A stretch of DNA of 64,000 nucleotides from Alphaproteobacteria bacterium (lineage in GTDB: Bacteria; Pseudomonadota; Alphaproteobacteria; Rhizobiales; CAJQND01), in the NCBI GenBank assembly GCA_024227565.1, contig JAAEUE010000290.1, forward strand, positions 62,001 through 126,000, given 5' to 3'. This document shows, piece after piece, positions 28,530 to 37,389 of the stretch. The translations under genes were made by a program, and so were the position numbers. Position 1 is the first letter of the stretch. Each line of letters starts with the position of its first letter. The notes beneath the pieces are model-generated. The model was not told the origin of the DNA. It did no database searches and saw only the letters and a program-made list of their open reading frames with translations.

Positions 28530-29126
28530 CTAGTTGTTGAAGTCGACTTTGGGCACTTCGGTGTCTTTTTGTTCGATCGTAAAGTTCGCCATGGCCTGGT
28601 TCTCAGGGTACAAAAATTGTGCCCACCAGCGGCCAGGTATTGTTTTCAGCTCGGTGTTATAAACCCGGACGGCTTCAATATAATCGCGGCGCGCTACCGA
28701 AATCCGGTTTTCCGATCCTTCCAGTTGTGACTGAAGCGCCAGAAAATTCTGATTCGATTTCAGGTCAGGATATCTTTCGACAACCACCAACAAGCGCGAA
28801 AGCGCAGAAGACAGGGCACCCTGGTTTTGCTGAAATGTCTTCAAAGCATCCGGGTTGGTCAGGATGTCTGGCGGCAGGGTGGTTTGGGTCGCCTTTGCGC
28901 GGGCTTCAACCACTGAGGTCAACACATCCTTTTCTTGCGCAGCGAAACCTTTCACGGTTTCGATCAGATTGGGGATCAAATCTGCGCGGCGCTTGTATTG
29001 GTTCAGCACCTGGCTCCAGGCCGACTTGGCCTTTTCTTCATATGTGGGGATGTTGTTGACCCCACAGCCGGTCAAAAAAGCGGCAGCGACCGCCAACACT
29101 AGTGCAAGTTTGAGATGCTTGAACAT
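28530..29126 (-). CDS. lemA: LemA family lipoprotein
   Basis: A 198-residue LemA protein: a lipoprotein signal with lipobox LTGC (Cys21), then a helical bundle with the family segments YEEKAKSAWSQVLNQYKRRADLIPNLIETVKGFAAQE and RRDYIEAVRVYNTELKTIPG in part. The open frame extends to 29192, but the ATG at 29126 directly begins the signal peptide MFKHLKLALVLAVAA. It is 3 bp before the YgcG-like gene in the same orientation, a pairing seen across bacteria. Confidence 0.92.
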   Translation of the reverse strand: MFKHLKLALVLAVAAAFLTGCGVNNIPTYEEKAKSAWSQVLNQYKRRADLIPNLIETVKGFAAQEKDVLTSVVEARAKATQTTLPPDILTNPDALKTFQQNQGALSSALSRLLVVVERYPDLKSNQNFLALQSQLEGSENRISVARRDYIEAVRVYNTELKTIPGRWWAQFLYPENQAMANFTIEQKDTEVPKVDFNN

Positions 29127-29213
29127 CTGCCAGAACCTCCGAATCGTTCGCACACAGATTAGCCTGATCGAGCGCCTGCGGCCACTGCTCATGTGTGCCG
29201 CAATGAGCCTGGC

Positions 29214-30389
29214 TCAATCAATGTTGGGCCGGCTCGGGCGGCTGTGGGATCCACCGCCTGGGATGGGAATTCGGATCCGGATACACGTATTGCCGGCGGG
29301 GATTGTGCCAAACGGGCAGCGAATTTTGATCCGCACACACCGCTTGCCGCGGCGCACAGTCCCCCTGGGACAGCGTTTGATCACGCGGACGCAGCGTTTG
29401 CCTTTGCGCACCTTTCCGCGTGGACACGGCCGCCGAACTCGCAAACAGCGTTTCCCTTTACGGACTGTTCCTCGCGGGCAGCGTTTGACAATTGCGATAC
29501 ACCGCTTTCCCTTGCGCTTGGTGCCGGCGCGGCAGCGCCGTTTAACCCGCACGCACTTGCCGGCCTTTCTGACCTGACCCTTCGAACAGCGGGGTGGCGG
29601 CGTGAATTTCGGTTTGCGCGGTTGTTTGGATCGTATCGGAGGATTGGAGTTGCCCCCATTTGAGGCAACGTCGATTTCAGACAAGCAATCGGTAATCACG
29701 CTCTGAGCGAGCCTTGCTTGAGGCACGATCTCCGCTTGGTCAAGGAGGAACGGCGCCACCTGGAGCGCTTCAGATTCGCCGAGCAGGGCCTGGTTGAGCC
29801 GCGCCGCATTGGTCAGAGCGCCATCGGCGCCAATCCCCGCAGCTTGGCAGCGATCGGTTAGGTCCAGACAGTTTCCTGCCAGATCGCAAAACTCCACTGC
29901 ACCGTCGAAAAGCACCACGATGGTTTGGCCGCGCGCGCCAACAAATACATCGAACATCGTGCCGCGCACACCGATGACGCTCGTGGGGGTGCTGATCTTG
30001 TAGCTCCTGCTTGGCAAATCGCCTGTGAGAAACCGGAATGCCCCTTTTGTCAGGGAGATTGCCACCTCGCCCTCGGGCGGTGTGCCGGCGTAAACGAATT
30101 TATCCAGCACGATGGACGCATTTGGGCCAACGGCGAGATAGGTTTTGTCGAGAAACTGGAATTGGCCGGAACTGTCGCGTTTCGTTGAGATGCGCTGGTC
30201 GCGAAAAACCGTGTCGCCGGGCTTAACCTTCTTGGTTTGCGTGCCGAATGAGCCGGACACAGAGTTCTTGATCTTGAGAACATCGCCGATGTTGGCCGGC
30301 TGTGCGTACGCGCTCCAGGTCAGCAAACACGCGCGCAGGGCAAGCGCTATTGCAATGGGATGAATTTTGAAATGCTTCGAGAGCAGCAT
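29214..30389 (-). CDS. FecR domain protein with C-terminal Cys-rich basic repeats
   Basis: A 391-residue exported protein: signal peptide (about 1-30, ending AYA), a FecR-type beta domain (about 35-165, with FLTGDL, YKISTPTSVIGVRGTMFDVFV), a linker, then six tandem 18-residue repeats (267-374) rich in Arg, Lys and paired Cys, and a short Gly/Ser/Pro tail. Similar FecR proteins occur without a sigma-factor partner and none is present here, so signalling to an ECF sigma factor is not supported. AGGA lies 8-11 nt before the ATG at 30389; a TTG at 30407 could extend the frame. The function of the repeat part is unknown; a periplasmic or surface role that binds anionic polymers is conceivable. Confidence 0.75.
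   Translation of the reverse strand: MLLSKHFKIHPIAIALALRACLLTWSAYAQPANIGDVLKIKNSVSGSFGTQTKKVKPGDTVFRDQRISTKRDSSGQFQFLDKTYLAVGPNASIVLDKFVYAGTPPEGEVAISLTKGAFRFLTGDLPSRSYKISTPTSVIGVRGTMFDVFVGARGQTIVVLFDGAVEFCDLAGNCLDLTDRCQAAGIGADGALTNAARLNQALLGESEALQVAPFLLDQAEIVPQARLAQSVITDCLSEIDVASNGGNSNPPIRSKQPRKPKFTPPPRCSKGQVRKAGKCVRVKRRCRAGTKRKGKRCIAIVKRCPRGTVRKGKRCLRVRRPCPRGKVRKGKRCVRVIKRCPRGTVRRGKRCVRIKIRCPFGTIPAGNTCIRIRIPIPGGGSHSRPSRPNID
29268..29591 (-). repeat. Six 18-residue Cys-x10-Cys repeats in the FecR protein
   Basis: Six units of exactly 54 bp encode the pattern R-C-x2-G-x5-G/K-x-C-[VIL]-x-[VI]-x2. Representative units are RCPRGTVRKGKRCVRIK-like. Each has two Cys 11 positions apart, giving 12 Cys in 108 residues with a strong positive charge. 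Units 3-5 are the most alike, and the last (RCPFGTIPAGNTCIRIRI) is the least basic. Confidence 0.85.
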
Positions 30390-30477
30390 GGGCAAACGTC
30401 CTATCAACGACCGCTCTCTCTCGCCGGGTGATTGCGATGTTGGCTAGAGTGTAGATATGGCAGATAAATGTCCAGTT

Positions 30478-30843
30478 TCATAACTCAGTATATTTGCGCG
30501 CATTTCCTTTAGATTTCTCAACAGGGTATTTTTGGGCGTTTTTGTTGATCTTGGCATCAGCGGCCGCAATCAGGTCCAGGCCTGCGCGTTCTGCAATTAA
30601 AAGCAGATAGAGCAGGATATCTGCGCATTCTTCGCCCGCTTTTTGCGAAAATTCCTCTGAACCAATGGCTCGTTCAACCTCTTCATCGGTTTTCCACTGG
30701 GTCAACTCCAGCAACTCTGAGGCCTCAAGATTTAGGGAAAGAATGAGGTTCTTAAGGGAATGGAACTGTTTCCAGTCGCGCGCGTCGCGGAACGCAAGCA
30801 GTTTTCCGGTCAGGTTTTCCAGGTCAGTTTGATATTGCGGCAA
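30478..30843 (-). CDS. MazG-like nucleotide pyrophosphohydrolase
   Basis: A 121-residue all-alpha NTP pyrophosphohydrolase of the MazG-like/dCTP pyrophosphatase (DCTPP1/RS21-C6) group. The metal-binding residues are in SLNLEASELLELTQW (ExxE) and GEECADILLYLLLIAE (ExxD). It would hydrolyse non-canonical or excess dNTPs to NMP and pyrophosphate. The end KKYPVEKSKGNARKYTEL-like tail is conserved in this subgroup. Single gene ahead of the FecR gene in the same orientation. Confidence 0.88.
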   Translation of the reverse strand: MPQYQTDLENLTGKLLAFRDARDWKQFHSLKNLILSLNLEASELLELTQWKTDEEVERAIGSEEFSQKAGEECADILLYLLLIAERAGLDLIAAADAKINKNAQKYPVEKSKGNARKYTEL

Positions 30844-30969
30844 AAATCAGCTCCAGTCCAAGGGTTTGGCCATAACCGGCATGTGCAGGTGTTTTCTGTT
30901 TAGAATCCACATGTTCCATTGACTGAACCATAGCGCCCCAAGCTCCAATTTGCTATGCGCTGGGGCACC

Positions 30970-31731
30970 ATGCTGATTGCCCAAATATCCGACTCTCATA
31001 TCTCCCATCAAGGCCCGACGGATTCTGATCGGATTGCCGCACTCGGCGCCTGCGTGGATCACATCAACCAGCTCGGCCCTCAGCCCACTTTGGTGGTGCA
31101 TACTGGTGACGTTGTTCATAACGGAACCGAAATAGAGTATGAGATGGCCGCTGAACAGCTTAACCGGCTTGCGGCGGATCTTTGGGTCATTCCTGGCAAC
31201 AAGGATCATCGCGCCAGACTGCGAGGTGCCCTTCCTGACGCCTGTTCAGTGCTTGGTGGGAGTTCTTATCTGCAGTACGTGGTTGATCTCAAGACAGCTT
31301 GTTTGATCTTTCTGGACACCTCCAGCTCTGAAACCAACACGGGCCGGCTTTGTGAGAAGCGCCTTGCTCATCTCGATCATGAACTGAGCAATGCCACCAA
31401 GCCGGTGATGCTGTTTATGCATCATCCGCCGTTTGAGGTGACAACCGCGCCGGAACCCTTTCAGTTCGAGGCCCGTGAGCCTGTCGAGCAGTTGGAGAAA
31501 GTGCTCGCTAAGCATCCTCCCTTGGTGGGCATATTTGCCGGGCACATGCATCGGCACTTTGAAACCACGTGGGCCGGTGTTCCGGCGCTTACCATGACGG
31601 CAGGGGCGATTGATCTGAGAAAAGGCAGCGAGCTTGGGCCTTTGCAAACGGAGCCCTATTTCTGTCTGCACGATGTTTCGCCTGAGGGCACCGTCACCAC
31701 GACGCTTACGCGGGCTGCTCCACAGGACTAA
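30970..31731 (+). CDS. Metallophosphoesterase, CpdA/Icc-like
   Basis: A 253-residue calcineurin-fold phosphoesterase resembling class III cyclic-nucleotide phosphodiesterases. Motifs: DSH near residues 8-10, GD at 46-47 (HTGDVVHNG), GNKD at 76-79 and GHMHRH near residue 195. The third motif is normally GNHD or GNHE; here Lys78 replaces the His that usually protonates the leaving group. The ATG at 30970 is chosen because the fold begins at once (MLIAQISDSH) and GGGG precedes it; an ATG at 30955 is in frame. Its 3' end overlaps the convergent DMT gene by 26 bp. Substrate unknown. Confidence 0.82.
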   Translation: MLIAQISDSHISHQGPTDSDRIAALGACVDHINQLGPQPTLVVHTGDVVHNGTEIEYEMAAEQLNRLAADLWVIPGNKDHRARLRGALPDACSVLGGSSYLQYVVDLKTACLIFLDTSSSETNTGRLCEKRLAHLDHELSNATKPVMLFMHHPPFEVTTAPEPFQFEAREPVEQLEKVLAKHPPLVGIFAGHMHRHFETTWAGVPALTMTAGAIDLRKGSELGPLQTEPYFCLHDVSPEGTVTTTLTRAAPQD

Positions 31732-32623
31732 GCACCTCCAACAGCCCTGCGCCCACAATGAGCACCGCGCCGGCAAATTCCTGAAGGCTAAGAACCTCTC
31801 CGGCCAGCAACGGGGCGCTGACGCCGGCCACCATCACTTCGGACATCATCAGAATGCCAACCCGGCCGGGCGACAGCCGCTGTGCGCACCATATGACTGC
31901 AAAAAGGGTTGGCATGAACACCAGCAAGGAGAAGGCAAAGGTTACAGGAGCGGCCGCCAGCCACGCGCTTGGCGGCGGGATGGTTGCATCCGGGCCGAGC
32001 AGGGGCCAGAGCAATGCAAGACCGATCAAGCAGGAATAAAAATAGATGCTCGAGGCCGTGTCGACCGGGGCGACTGTGTTGTGCAACCGTGTGTATGCCG
32101 CGCCGGCACCCCAGAAGATGCCTGACAATAGGCCCATCAGATCACCGATGTTCAAGCCGCCGGCAACCGAGCTCTTTGCCGAGAGAATGAGGATCAACCC
32201 TCCAAAGCCCAGACCGATTGCCGCCCAGCGCCGCCAGCTCACCCGTTCGCTCAAGATCAGTATGCCGAACAGTGTCGACCAGACCGGTGTTAGATAGTAG
32301 AGCAGCGTTGCCCGCATGATCGATGTGTAGATCAAACCGAGCGAATAGAAGACCAGGCCGGCACCAATCAGCACGCCGATGATTGAAGCCTCTTTCAGAT
32401 GCCGGCGCACAATGGACCAACGCATAATTGTGATGGGCGCAAAGAACAGCAAGGGCACAAGATTGATGGCCAGGATAACCCACGGACCGCTCAGGCCCTG
32501 CCGGTCGATTTCCCTCAAAGGCAGCCAGAACAAGCCCCAGACCGAGGCTGAGACAAACACCAGCGCGCTTGCGTAGAGCGTGGCCCTTTGGCCGGGCACG
32601 GGAAGATCAGTGTTGCCTATCAC
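31706..32623 (-). CDS. DMT family transporter (EamA)
   Basis: A 305-residue protein with ten predicted membrane helices and two EamA repeats (about 15-145 and 160-290). The segments LLYYLTPVWSTLFGILILSERVSWRRW and GRVGILMMSEVMVAGVSAPLLAGE-like ends are typical of drug/metabolite exporters. Substrate is not predictable. The next gene upstream on the same strand ends 13 bp before its start, so both may be co-transcribed. Confidence 0.88.
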   Translation of the reverse strand: MIGNTDLPVPGQRATLYASALVFVSASVWGLFWLPLREIDRQGLSGPWVILAINLVPLLFFAPITIMRWSIVRRHLKEASIIGVLIGAGLVFYSLGLIYTSIMRATLLYYLTPVWSTLFGILILSERVSWRRWAAIGLGFGGLILILSAKSSVAGGLNIGDLMGLLSGIFWGAGAAYTRLHNTVAPVDTASSIYFYSCLIGLALLWPLLGPDATIPPPSAWLAAAPVTFAFSLLVFMPTLFAVIWCAQRLSPGRVGILMMSEVMVAGVSAPLLAGEVLSLQEFAGAVLIVGAGLLEVLSPVEQPA

Positions 32624-32635
32624 GGTCCGGCTGGC

Positions 32636-33439
32636 TCAGGGCGCAGGTTGCAGGAAGCGGGTGCCCGGCGACGGGGGGTCTTCTGGTTTGCCGGCGAAGC
32701 ATTGGGCAAAAGCCAGCCAGCGGCCAGCATTTTCTCCTTGGGTGGATAGCGCGGTGTCGGCCACGTTGCGCACCTGGGTCACGACTTGCGCAAACTCCGT
32801 GGCGCTGCCACCAACGCGGTTGCCGTCTTGCGGCTCGTTCCATTCCCAAACAGCGCCCGAGGGTGCGACCAGCCGCACGTAGGGGGCCGGTTCAGGAACA
32901 TCGAGCTTGCGGTTGATGAAGGTCCAGCCATAGGCAATGACGCCCATATGATCGATGTTCTTCACCCGGTCCGTGTCCTCACGCTGGAGGCCCATCACAT
33001 CGTATATCTCATGGCCATGGGCCCAGGTTTCCATTTGCCGGGCGGTGATGAATGATCGTGCACTCATATCAGGCCCGGCCCATTTCAAGCGGGCTTTTGG
33101 GTCGGTGTTTGAGAAATTATCTGCGGTTTGCTCAGACAGGTCCAACCAGGCGTCAAAAAGGGCCCGGCCGCCAAGGCCATTGAGCCAATCATATTGAGTT
33201 TCCAGCATGGACCGACCCCCGGCGAGGGCAGCGCGGATGGGCTCGTAGAACTCAACGAACGCTCCGCCGCTCTGCAACGACAGATTGGCGGCTTGGTTGA
33301 AGATGTGCAAATGCCCAAGCACGTCTTCAATGGTCCAGTTCTTAAACTGAGTTTTGCTGGCAAACTGCGCCGCGCTCAATGGTTCCAAGATCGCCGCGAG
33401 CGCGAATGCTTCCTGCCGAAAATCTTCCGCCTGTTGCAT
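32636..33439 (-). CDS. TIGR03084-type DinB-like metal-binding protein
   Basis: A 267-residue protein of the DinB/maleylpyruvate-isomerase-like fold, TIGR03084 subgroup. The N-terminal four-helix bundle carries the metal-binding His residues in DVLGHLHIFN and ARQMETWAHGHEIYDVMG, and a C-terminal beta domain contains VRLVAPSGAVWEWNEP. Relatives use mycothiol or other thiols, but this subgroup is uncharacterised. Likely co-transcribed with the DMT exporter. Confidence 0.82.
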   Translation of the reverse strand: MQQAEDFRQEAFALAAILEPLSAAQFASKTQFKNWTIEDVLGHLHIFNQAANLSLQSGGAFVEFYEPIRAALAGGRSMLETQYDWLNGLGGRALFDAWLDLSEQTADNFSNTDPKARLKWAGPDMSARSFITARQMETWAHGHEIYDVMGLQREDTDRVKNIDHMGVIAYGWTFINRKLDVPEPAPYVRLVAPSGAVWEWNEPQDGNRVGGSATEFAQVVTQVRNVADTALSTQGENAGRWLAFAQCFAGKPEDPPSPGTRFLQPAP

Positions 33440-33574
33440 TGTTTTGGCTCCTGCCCCTGACGTTTGCTGAACACTCTTCTAACCAAAGCAGCAAACCCAT
33501 TCAAACGCCTTGCGTTCATCATTTCCAGCGCGCAAAAATATAGACCAGAAAAAGTTGAAAGTGAGCGGCGAGAG

Positions 33575-34207
33575 ATGCGTAAAGAGAAACCCAGCGGGGC
33601 TCTGGCTACAGTGAGTTCGCAAGATGGTTATGTAGATCCTGAAAAGGTTTACGACAACTGGTCGGCCGCGTATGACGCGGACCTGATTGATGAGTATGGC
33701 TATGTAGCCCCGCAAATTGCGGTGGATGAATTTGTGCGCCGAGTGCAAGAAAAGACCGCGACCATAATCGATTTGGGATGCGGCACTGGACTGGCAGGCC
33801 GCGAGCTCCGCAAGCGCGGGTTCTACCGGGTTGACGGGGCAGACATATCAACCGGCATGCTCGCCCAGGCCAGGTGGCACGGCGTTTACCGCCAGCTGTT
33901 CGCCGCAGATCTGACAAAGCGCACCAGCATTCCCGACTGTTCGTATGATGCGGTGATTAGCGTGGGCGCTTTTGGCAACGGCCATCTCAAAGCCGCTGCC
34001 TTGCCAGATTTCATCCGGCTCGTAAGACCTGGTGGATTTTTGGTGATCTACTTGAACGCAAGACCATTTCTTGCAGAGGACTATGCGCGTGACCTCCATA
34101 AGTTCGAGCTTGCAGGTCATTGGCAGATCGAAAAGATTGAAGCTTCAAACTACATGGATTCGCTTGATCGTCCGGGCCGGCTTATTGTTGGGAAGCGGCC
34201 ACAATAA
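33575..34207 (+). CDS. Class I SAM-dependent methyltransferase
   Basis: A 210-residue methyltransferase with motif I TIIDLGCGTGLAGRELRKRG, motif II-like VDGADISTGMLAQAR and motif IV-like YDAVISVGAFGNGHL. The order YDNWSAAYDADL before motif I resembles the WBSCR27/UbiE-like group. The frame stays open to an ATG at 33464, adding 37 residues without family similarity; the later start is preferred but not proven. It stands alone between a divergent gene and the PilZ gene. Substrate unknown. Confidence 0.8.
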   Translation: MRKEKPSGALATVSSQDGYVDPEKVYDNWSAAYDADLIDEYGYVAPQIAVDEFVRRVQEKTATIIDLGCGTGLAGRELRKRGFYRVDGADISTGMLAQARWHGVYRQLFAADLTKRTSIPDCSYDAVISVGAFGNGHLKAAALPDFIRLVRPGGFLVIYLNARPFLAEDYARDLHKFELAGHWQIEKIEASNYMDSLDRPGRLIVGKRPQ

Positions 34208-34316
34208 CAATGCATTAACCAAAGAAACCACAAGTGGAAAGTGAGTGTATTTCGTTTACACCATTGCGGCAGAGTGGGCCCCTGGAAATTCTTCGGCTGG
34301 AAGGGCTCAGGGGCTA

Positions 34317-34769
34317 ATGCAGGTACAAGAACAACTATTTCAGCAGGCTTCTGCGCAGATGTCACAGGAGTTTGCGCGCGAATTCAATGCCGTGCTCCAC
34401 AATCATGCCGAGGTGGCTAATCTTGACAATGACGACAACCGAACAAGTCCGCGCCGCCGGGCTCTGAAGGCTGGGGTTGTCAGTTTTAACAATGGCAACA
34501 TCACACTTCCTTGCGTGGTGCGCGACATTTCCGAAACCGGAGCAAAGTTGAAGGTCGACACAGGCCGGCATCCGCCAGACCAGTTCCAGCTGCAGATCGA
34601 GCTTGATGGATTGTCGGCCAGTTGCATCGTGGTTTGGCGCGACGAACAGCATCTTGGCGTGGAATTTACCGAGCCGCCGCATATTGGTGCGCCGACGCGC
34701 AAGCAAGTGGTGTGCAGTGCTGAAAAGCAGCCGGTCAAAAGAACGCTGCTGCGCAAACAGCTGAGTTGA
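34317..34769 (+). CDS. PilZ domain protein
   Basis: A 150-residue protein with a helical N-terminus (1-40, Gln/Glu-rich) and a PilZ domain (about 42-130). The c-di-GMP-binding signature is visible: RTSPR (RxxxR, residues 42-46) and DISETG (DxSxxG, 70-75). It would therefore bind c-di-GMP and act as an effector, target unknown. The ATG at 34317 follows an AGGGG tract; a GTG at 34245 extends the frame without similarity. No flagellar or cellulose genes are nearby. Confidence 0.85.
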   Translation: MQVQEQLFQQASAQMSQEFAREFNAVLHNHAEVANLDNDDNRTSPRRRALKAGVVSFNNGNITLPCVVRDISETGAKLKVDTGRHPPDQFQLQIELDGLSASCIVVWRDEQHLGVEFTEPPHIGAPTRKQVVCSAEKQPVKRTLLRKQLS

Positions 34770-34774
34770 GGCCT

Positions 34775-35149
34775 TTAGGGGTCTTGGTTCCAAAAAACAA
34801 CGACCATGTGCCCGGCCCAGCCGGCTTCCGGCAGGCTGACTTCTAGCCAGCTCTCGGCCAGACGCTCGTTCTCGCCCGGTTTTGTGCAGAAGCAGTTCAG
34901 CCAAACATTGGTGGCGGGCATGTCGCGTGCTTGAATAAGGTGTGGTTCGTAACTGTCTGCCGGGGGCAGCCCACGGTCCAGATCCACCGCCAGACGCTTG
35001 GTTTTCTTGTGGCTCCACAGCTCAGCATAAAACGCACCCTGTGCGGTCTTTGCTGCTGCATCGGTTTGCGTCTGATTGATCCCGAAAAACCCGGAATCTT
35101 CCGCTTCGAGAGGCTGGACGGAGACTTTCCCGACGCTCCAACGGTTCAT
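34775..35149 (-). CDS. Hypothetical protein, unknown family
   Basis: A 124-residue protein I do not recognise. It is soluble, with no signal peptide or membrane segment, acidic to neutral, and rich in aromatic residues near the end (WAGHMVVVFWNQDP). The start at 35149 is set by a strong GGGGGAGG Shine-Dalgarno 6 nt upstream, although the frame is open to 35233. It ends 5 bp from the convergent PilZ gene and is divergent from acs. Confidence 0.6.
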   Translation of the reverse strand: MNRWSVGKVSVQPLEAEDSGFFGINQTQTDAAAKTAQGAFYAELWSHKKTKRLAVDLDRGLPPADSYEPHLIQARDMPATNVWLNCFCTKPGENERLAESWLEVSLPEAGWAGHMVVVFWNQDP

Positions 35150-35295
35150 TTTTACCTCCCCCAAAAAGGTTGAGGCGTCATCACACCTGAAAAGCAATTG
35201 CAACGCAAGGTTATTTGCGCGGGCACGGCCCACCCGGATTAGCCTTAAAACTCATTAGACTTTCCTCCCATGACCAAAGTGCGAGTACGTGCTGG

Positions 35296-35324
35296 TTGCT
35301 CAGAACTTCGACCTTGCGCATAAT
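35296..35324 (+). promoter_or_regulatory. Possible sigma-70 promoter of acs
   Basis: TTGCTC (-35-like), a 17-bp spacer and CATAAT (-10, five of six matches), placing a start of transcription near 35331, about 48 nt before the acs ATG. The -35 box matches in only three positions. Confidence 0.4.
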
Positions 35325-35378
35325 AGGGTGGAACAAATTCAACCCTGCCATCATCAAGAAATTTTGGGGAGCCGTCTC

Positions 35379-37337
35379 ATGTCTGAAGCGCATGTCTATC
35401 CAGTCACCGAAGAATGGGCAAAAAGAGCCCACGTGGACCGCGCCAAGTACGAACAAATGTATCAACAAAGCATCGACGATCCGAACGGCTTTTGGGCCGA
35501 GCACGGCAAGCGCGTGGATTGGATCAAGCCGTTCACCAAGGTGAAGAACACCTCGTATGAATATGACAATGTGTCGATCAAATGGTTTGAAGACGGATCT
35601 TTGAACGTGTGCGCCAATTGCGTGGACCGGCACCTGGCCACCCGCGGCGACCAGACGGCCATAATCTGGGAGGGCGATGACCCCAACGACGACAGCCACA
35701 TTAGCTTCAATCAGTTGCATGAGCACGTTTGCAAACTTGCCAATGCCATGAAGGCACGCGGCTGCAAGAAGGGTGACCGGGTGACCATCTACATGCCGAT
35801 GATCCCCGAAGCGGCCTATGCCATGTTGGCTTGCGCCCGCATCGGCGCCGTTCATTCCATCGTCTTTGGCGGGTTCTCCCCTGACGCCTTGGCGGGACGC
35901 ATCATTGACTGTGCGTCCGATTTCGTGATCACAGCCGACGAAGGCATTCGCGGCGGCCGGCCGATCCCGCTGAAAGACAACACGGACAAGGCCGTTGAGA
36001 TTGCAGCCAAGGCCGGTGCGACCGTGAATACGGTTCTCGTTGTCAAACGCACCGGCGGTGATATCCAAATGCAGGATGGCCGCGATGTCTGGTACCACGA
36101 CGTGGTGGACGCTGCGTCGGCCGATTGTCCGGCCGAGGAGATGAACGCAGAAGACCCGCTGTTCATTCTTTACACCTCAGGTTCCACTGGCCAGCCAAAG
36201 GGTGTGATGCACACCACCGGCGGCTATCTGGTCTGGGCGTCGATGACCCATCAATATGTCTTCGATTATCATGATGGCGACATCTACTGGTGCACGGCGG
36301 ATGTGGGCTGGGTCACCGGCCACAGCTACATCGTGTACGGACCGCTGGCCAATGGCGCGACGACCTTGATGTTTGAAGGTGTGCCGAACTATCCGGATGC
36401 CTCGCGCTTCTGGCAGGTTTGCGACAAGCACAAGGTCAACATCTTCTACACCGCACCAACCGCTCTGCGGGCCCTAATGGGGGCGGGGGATGATTTCGTC
36501 AACAAGACGGACCGTTCAACCTTGCGCCTGCTGGGCAGTGTGGGCGAGCCGATCAATCCCGAAGCCTGGGAGTGGTATTACAACGTGGTGGGCGGCGGCC
36601 GTTGCCCGATTGTCGACACCTGGTGGCAAACGGAAACCGGCGGCATCATGATCACCTCGCTGGCGGGGGCCATCGACCTGAAGCCAGGGTCTGCCACCAA
36701 GCCGTTCTTTGGGGTGAAGCCCCAGTTGGTGGACAATGACGGCAACCCGCTCGAAGGCGCCACCGATGGCAATCTTTGCATCACTGATTCCTGGCCTGGC
36801 CAGATGCGCACGGTCTACGGCGATCACGAGCGCTTCGTGCAGACCTACTTTGCCACTTACAAGGGCAAGTATTTCACCGGTGACGGCTGCAAGCGCGATG
36901 ATGACGGGGACTATTGGATCACTGGCCGGGTTGATGATGTGATCAACGTGTCCGGTCACCGCATGGGCACCGCCGAAGTGGAGTCCGCCCTGGTGGCCCA
37001 CGACAAGGTGTCTGAGGCGGCTGTTGTTGGCTACCCGCATAACATCAAAGGGCAGGGCATCTATTGCTATGTGACCTTGATGGCGGGCGAGAGCAGCGAT
37101 GATGCCCTGAAGAAGGAGCTGGTGCAGTGGGTCCGCAAAGAAATCGGCCCGATTGCCTCGCCTGATCTCATTCAGTTTGCCCCAGGCTTGCCGAAGACCC
37201 GTTCGGGCAAGATCATGCGCCGCATTCTGCGCAAGATCGCCGAGGATGAGTTCTCCAACCTGGGCGACACTTCAACCCTGGCCGATCCGGCTGTGGTGGA
37301 TGATTTGATCGAGAACCGGCAGAACCGGGCGTCTTAG
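35379..37337 (+). CDS. acs: Acetyl-CoA synthetase
   Basis: A 652-residue AMP-forming acetate:CoA ligase that activates acetate in two steps. Motifs: [18 protein letters not shown] (P-loop-like), [28 protein letters not shown] hinge region, and TRSGKIMRR with Lys611, the residue acetylated by Pat-type acetyltransferases in characterised enzymes. The open frame begins at 35289, but similarity starts at [13 protein letters not shown] and GGGGA precedes that ATG. No acetyltransferase or actP is adjacent. Confidence 0.97.
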   Translation: MSEAHVYPVTEEWAKRAHVDRAKYEQMYQQSIDDPNGFWAEHGKRVDWIKPFTKVKNTSYEYDNVSIKWFEDGSLNVCANCVDRHLATRGDQTAIIWEGDDPNDDSHISFNQLHEHVCKLANAMKARGCKKGDRVTIYMPMIPEAAYAMLACARIGAVHSIVFGGFSPDALAGRIIDCASDFVITADEGIRGGRPIPLKDNTDKAVEIAAKAGATVNTVLVVKRTGGDIQMQDGRDVWYHDVVDAASADCPAEEMNAEDPLFILYTSGSTGQPKGVMHTTGGYLVWASMTHQYVFDYHDGDIYWCTADVGWVTGHSYIVYGPLANGATTLMFEGVPNYPDASRFWQVCDKHKVNIFYTAPTALRALMGAGDDFVNKTDRSTLRLLGSVGEPINPEAWEWYYNVVGGGRCPIVDTWWQTETGGIMITSLAGAIDLKPGSATKPFFGVKPQLVDNDGNPLEGATDGNLCITDSWPGQMRTVYGDHERFVQTYFATYKGKYFTGDGCKRDDDGDYWITGRVDDVINVSGHRMGTAEVESALVAHDKVSEAAVVGYPHNIKGQGIYCYVTLMAGESSDDALKKELVQWVRKEIGPIASPDLIQFAPGLPKTRSGKIMRRILRKIAEDEFSNLGDTSTLADPAVVDDLIENRQNRAS

Positions 37338-37363
37338 TCCGCCTGCTGTGGCCGACTGCATTT

Positions 37364-37389
37364 CGCACGCCTGCTTAAGCAGGTGTGCG
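37364..37389. terminator. Stem-loop after acs, possible terminator
   Basis: An 11-bp stem with one G-T pair (CGCACGCCTGC with GCAGGTGTGCG) and a TTAA loop, 27 bp after the acs stop. No T-run follows, so termination would have to be factor-dependent. Confidence 0.45.

Noticed and set aside
29268..29591. CRISPR-like or ISR-type repeats near lemA
   Set aside because: The 54-bp units are contiguous and in frame in the FecR gene, so they are protein repeats.
35211..36098. A 295-residue open frame antisense to acs
   Set aside because: It overlaps the conserved acs coding frame throughout, with no family motif or upstream ribosome site.
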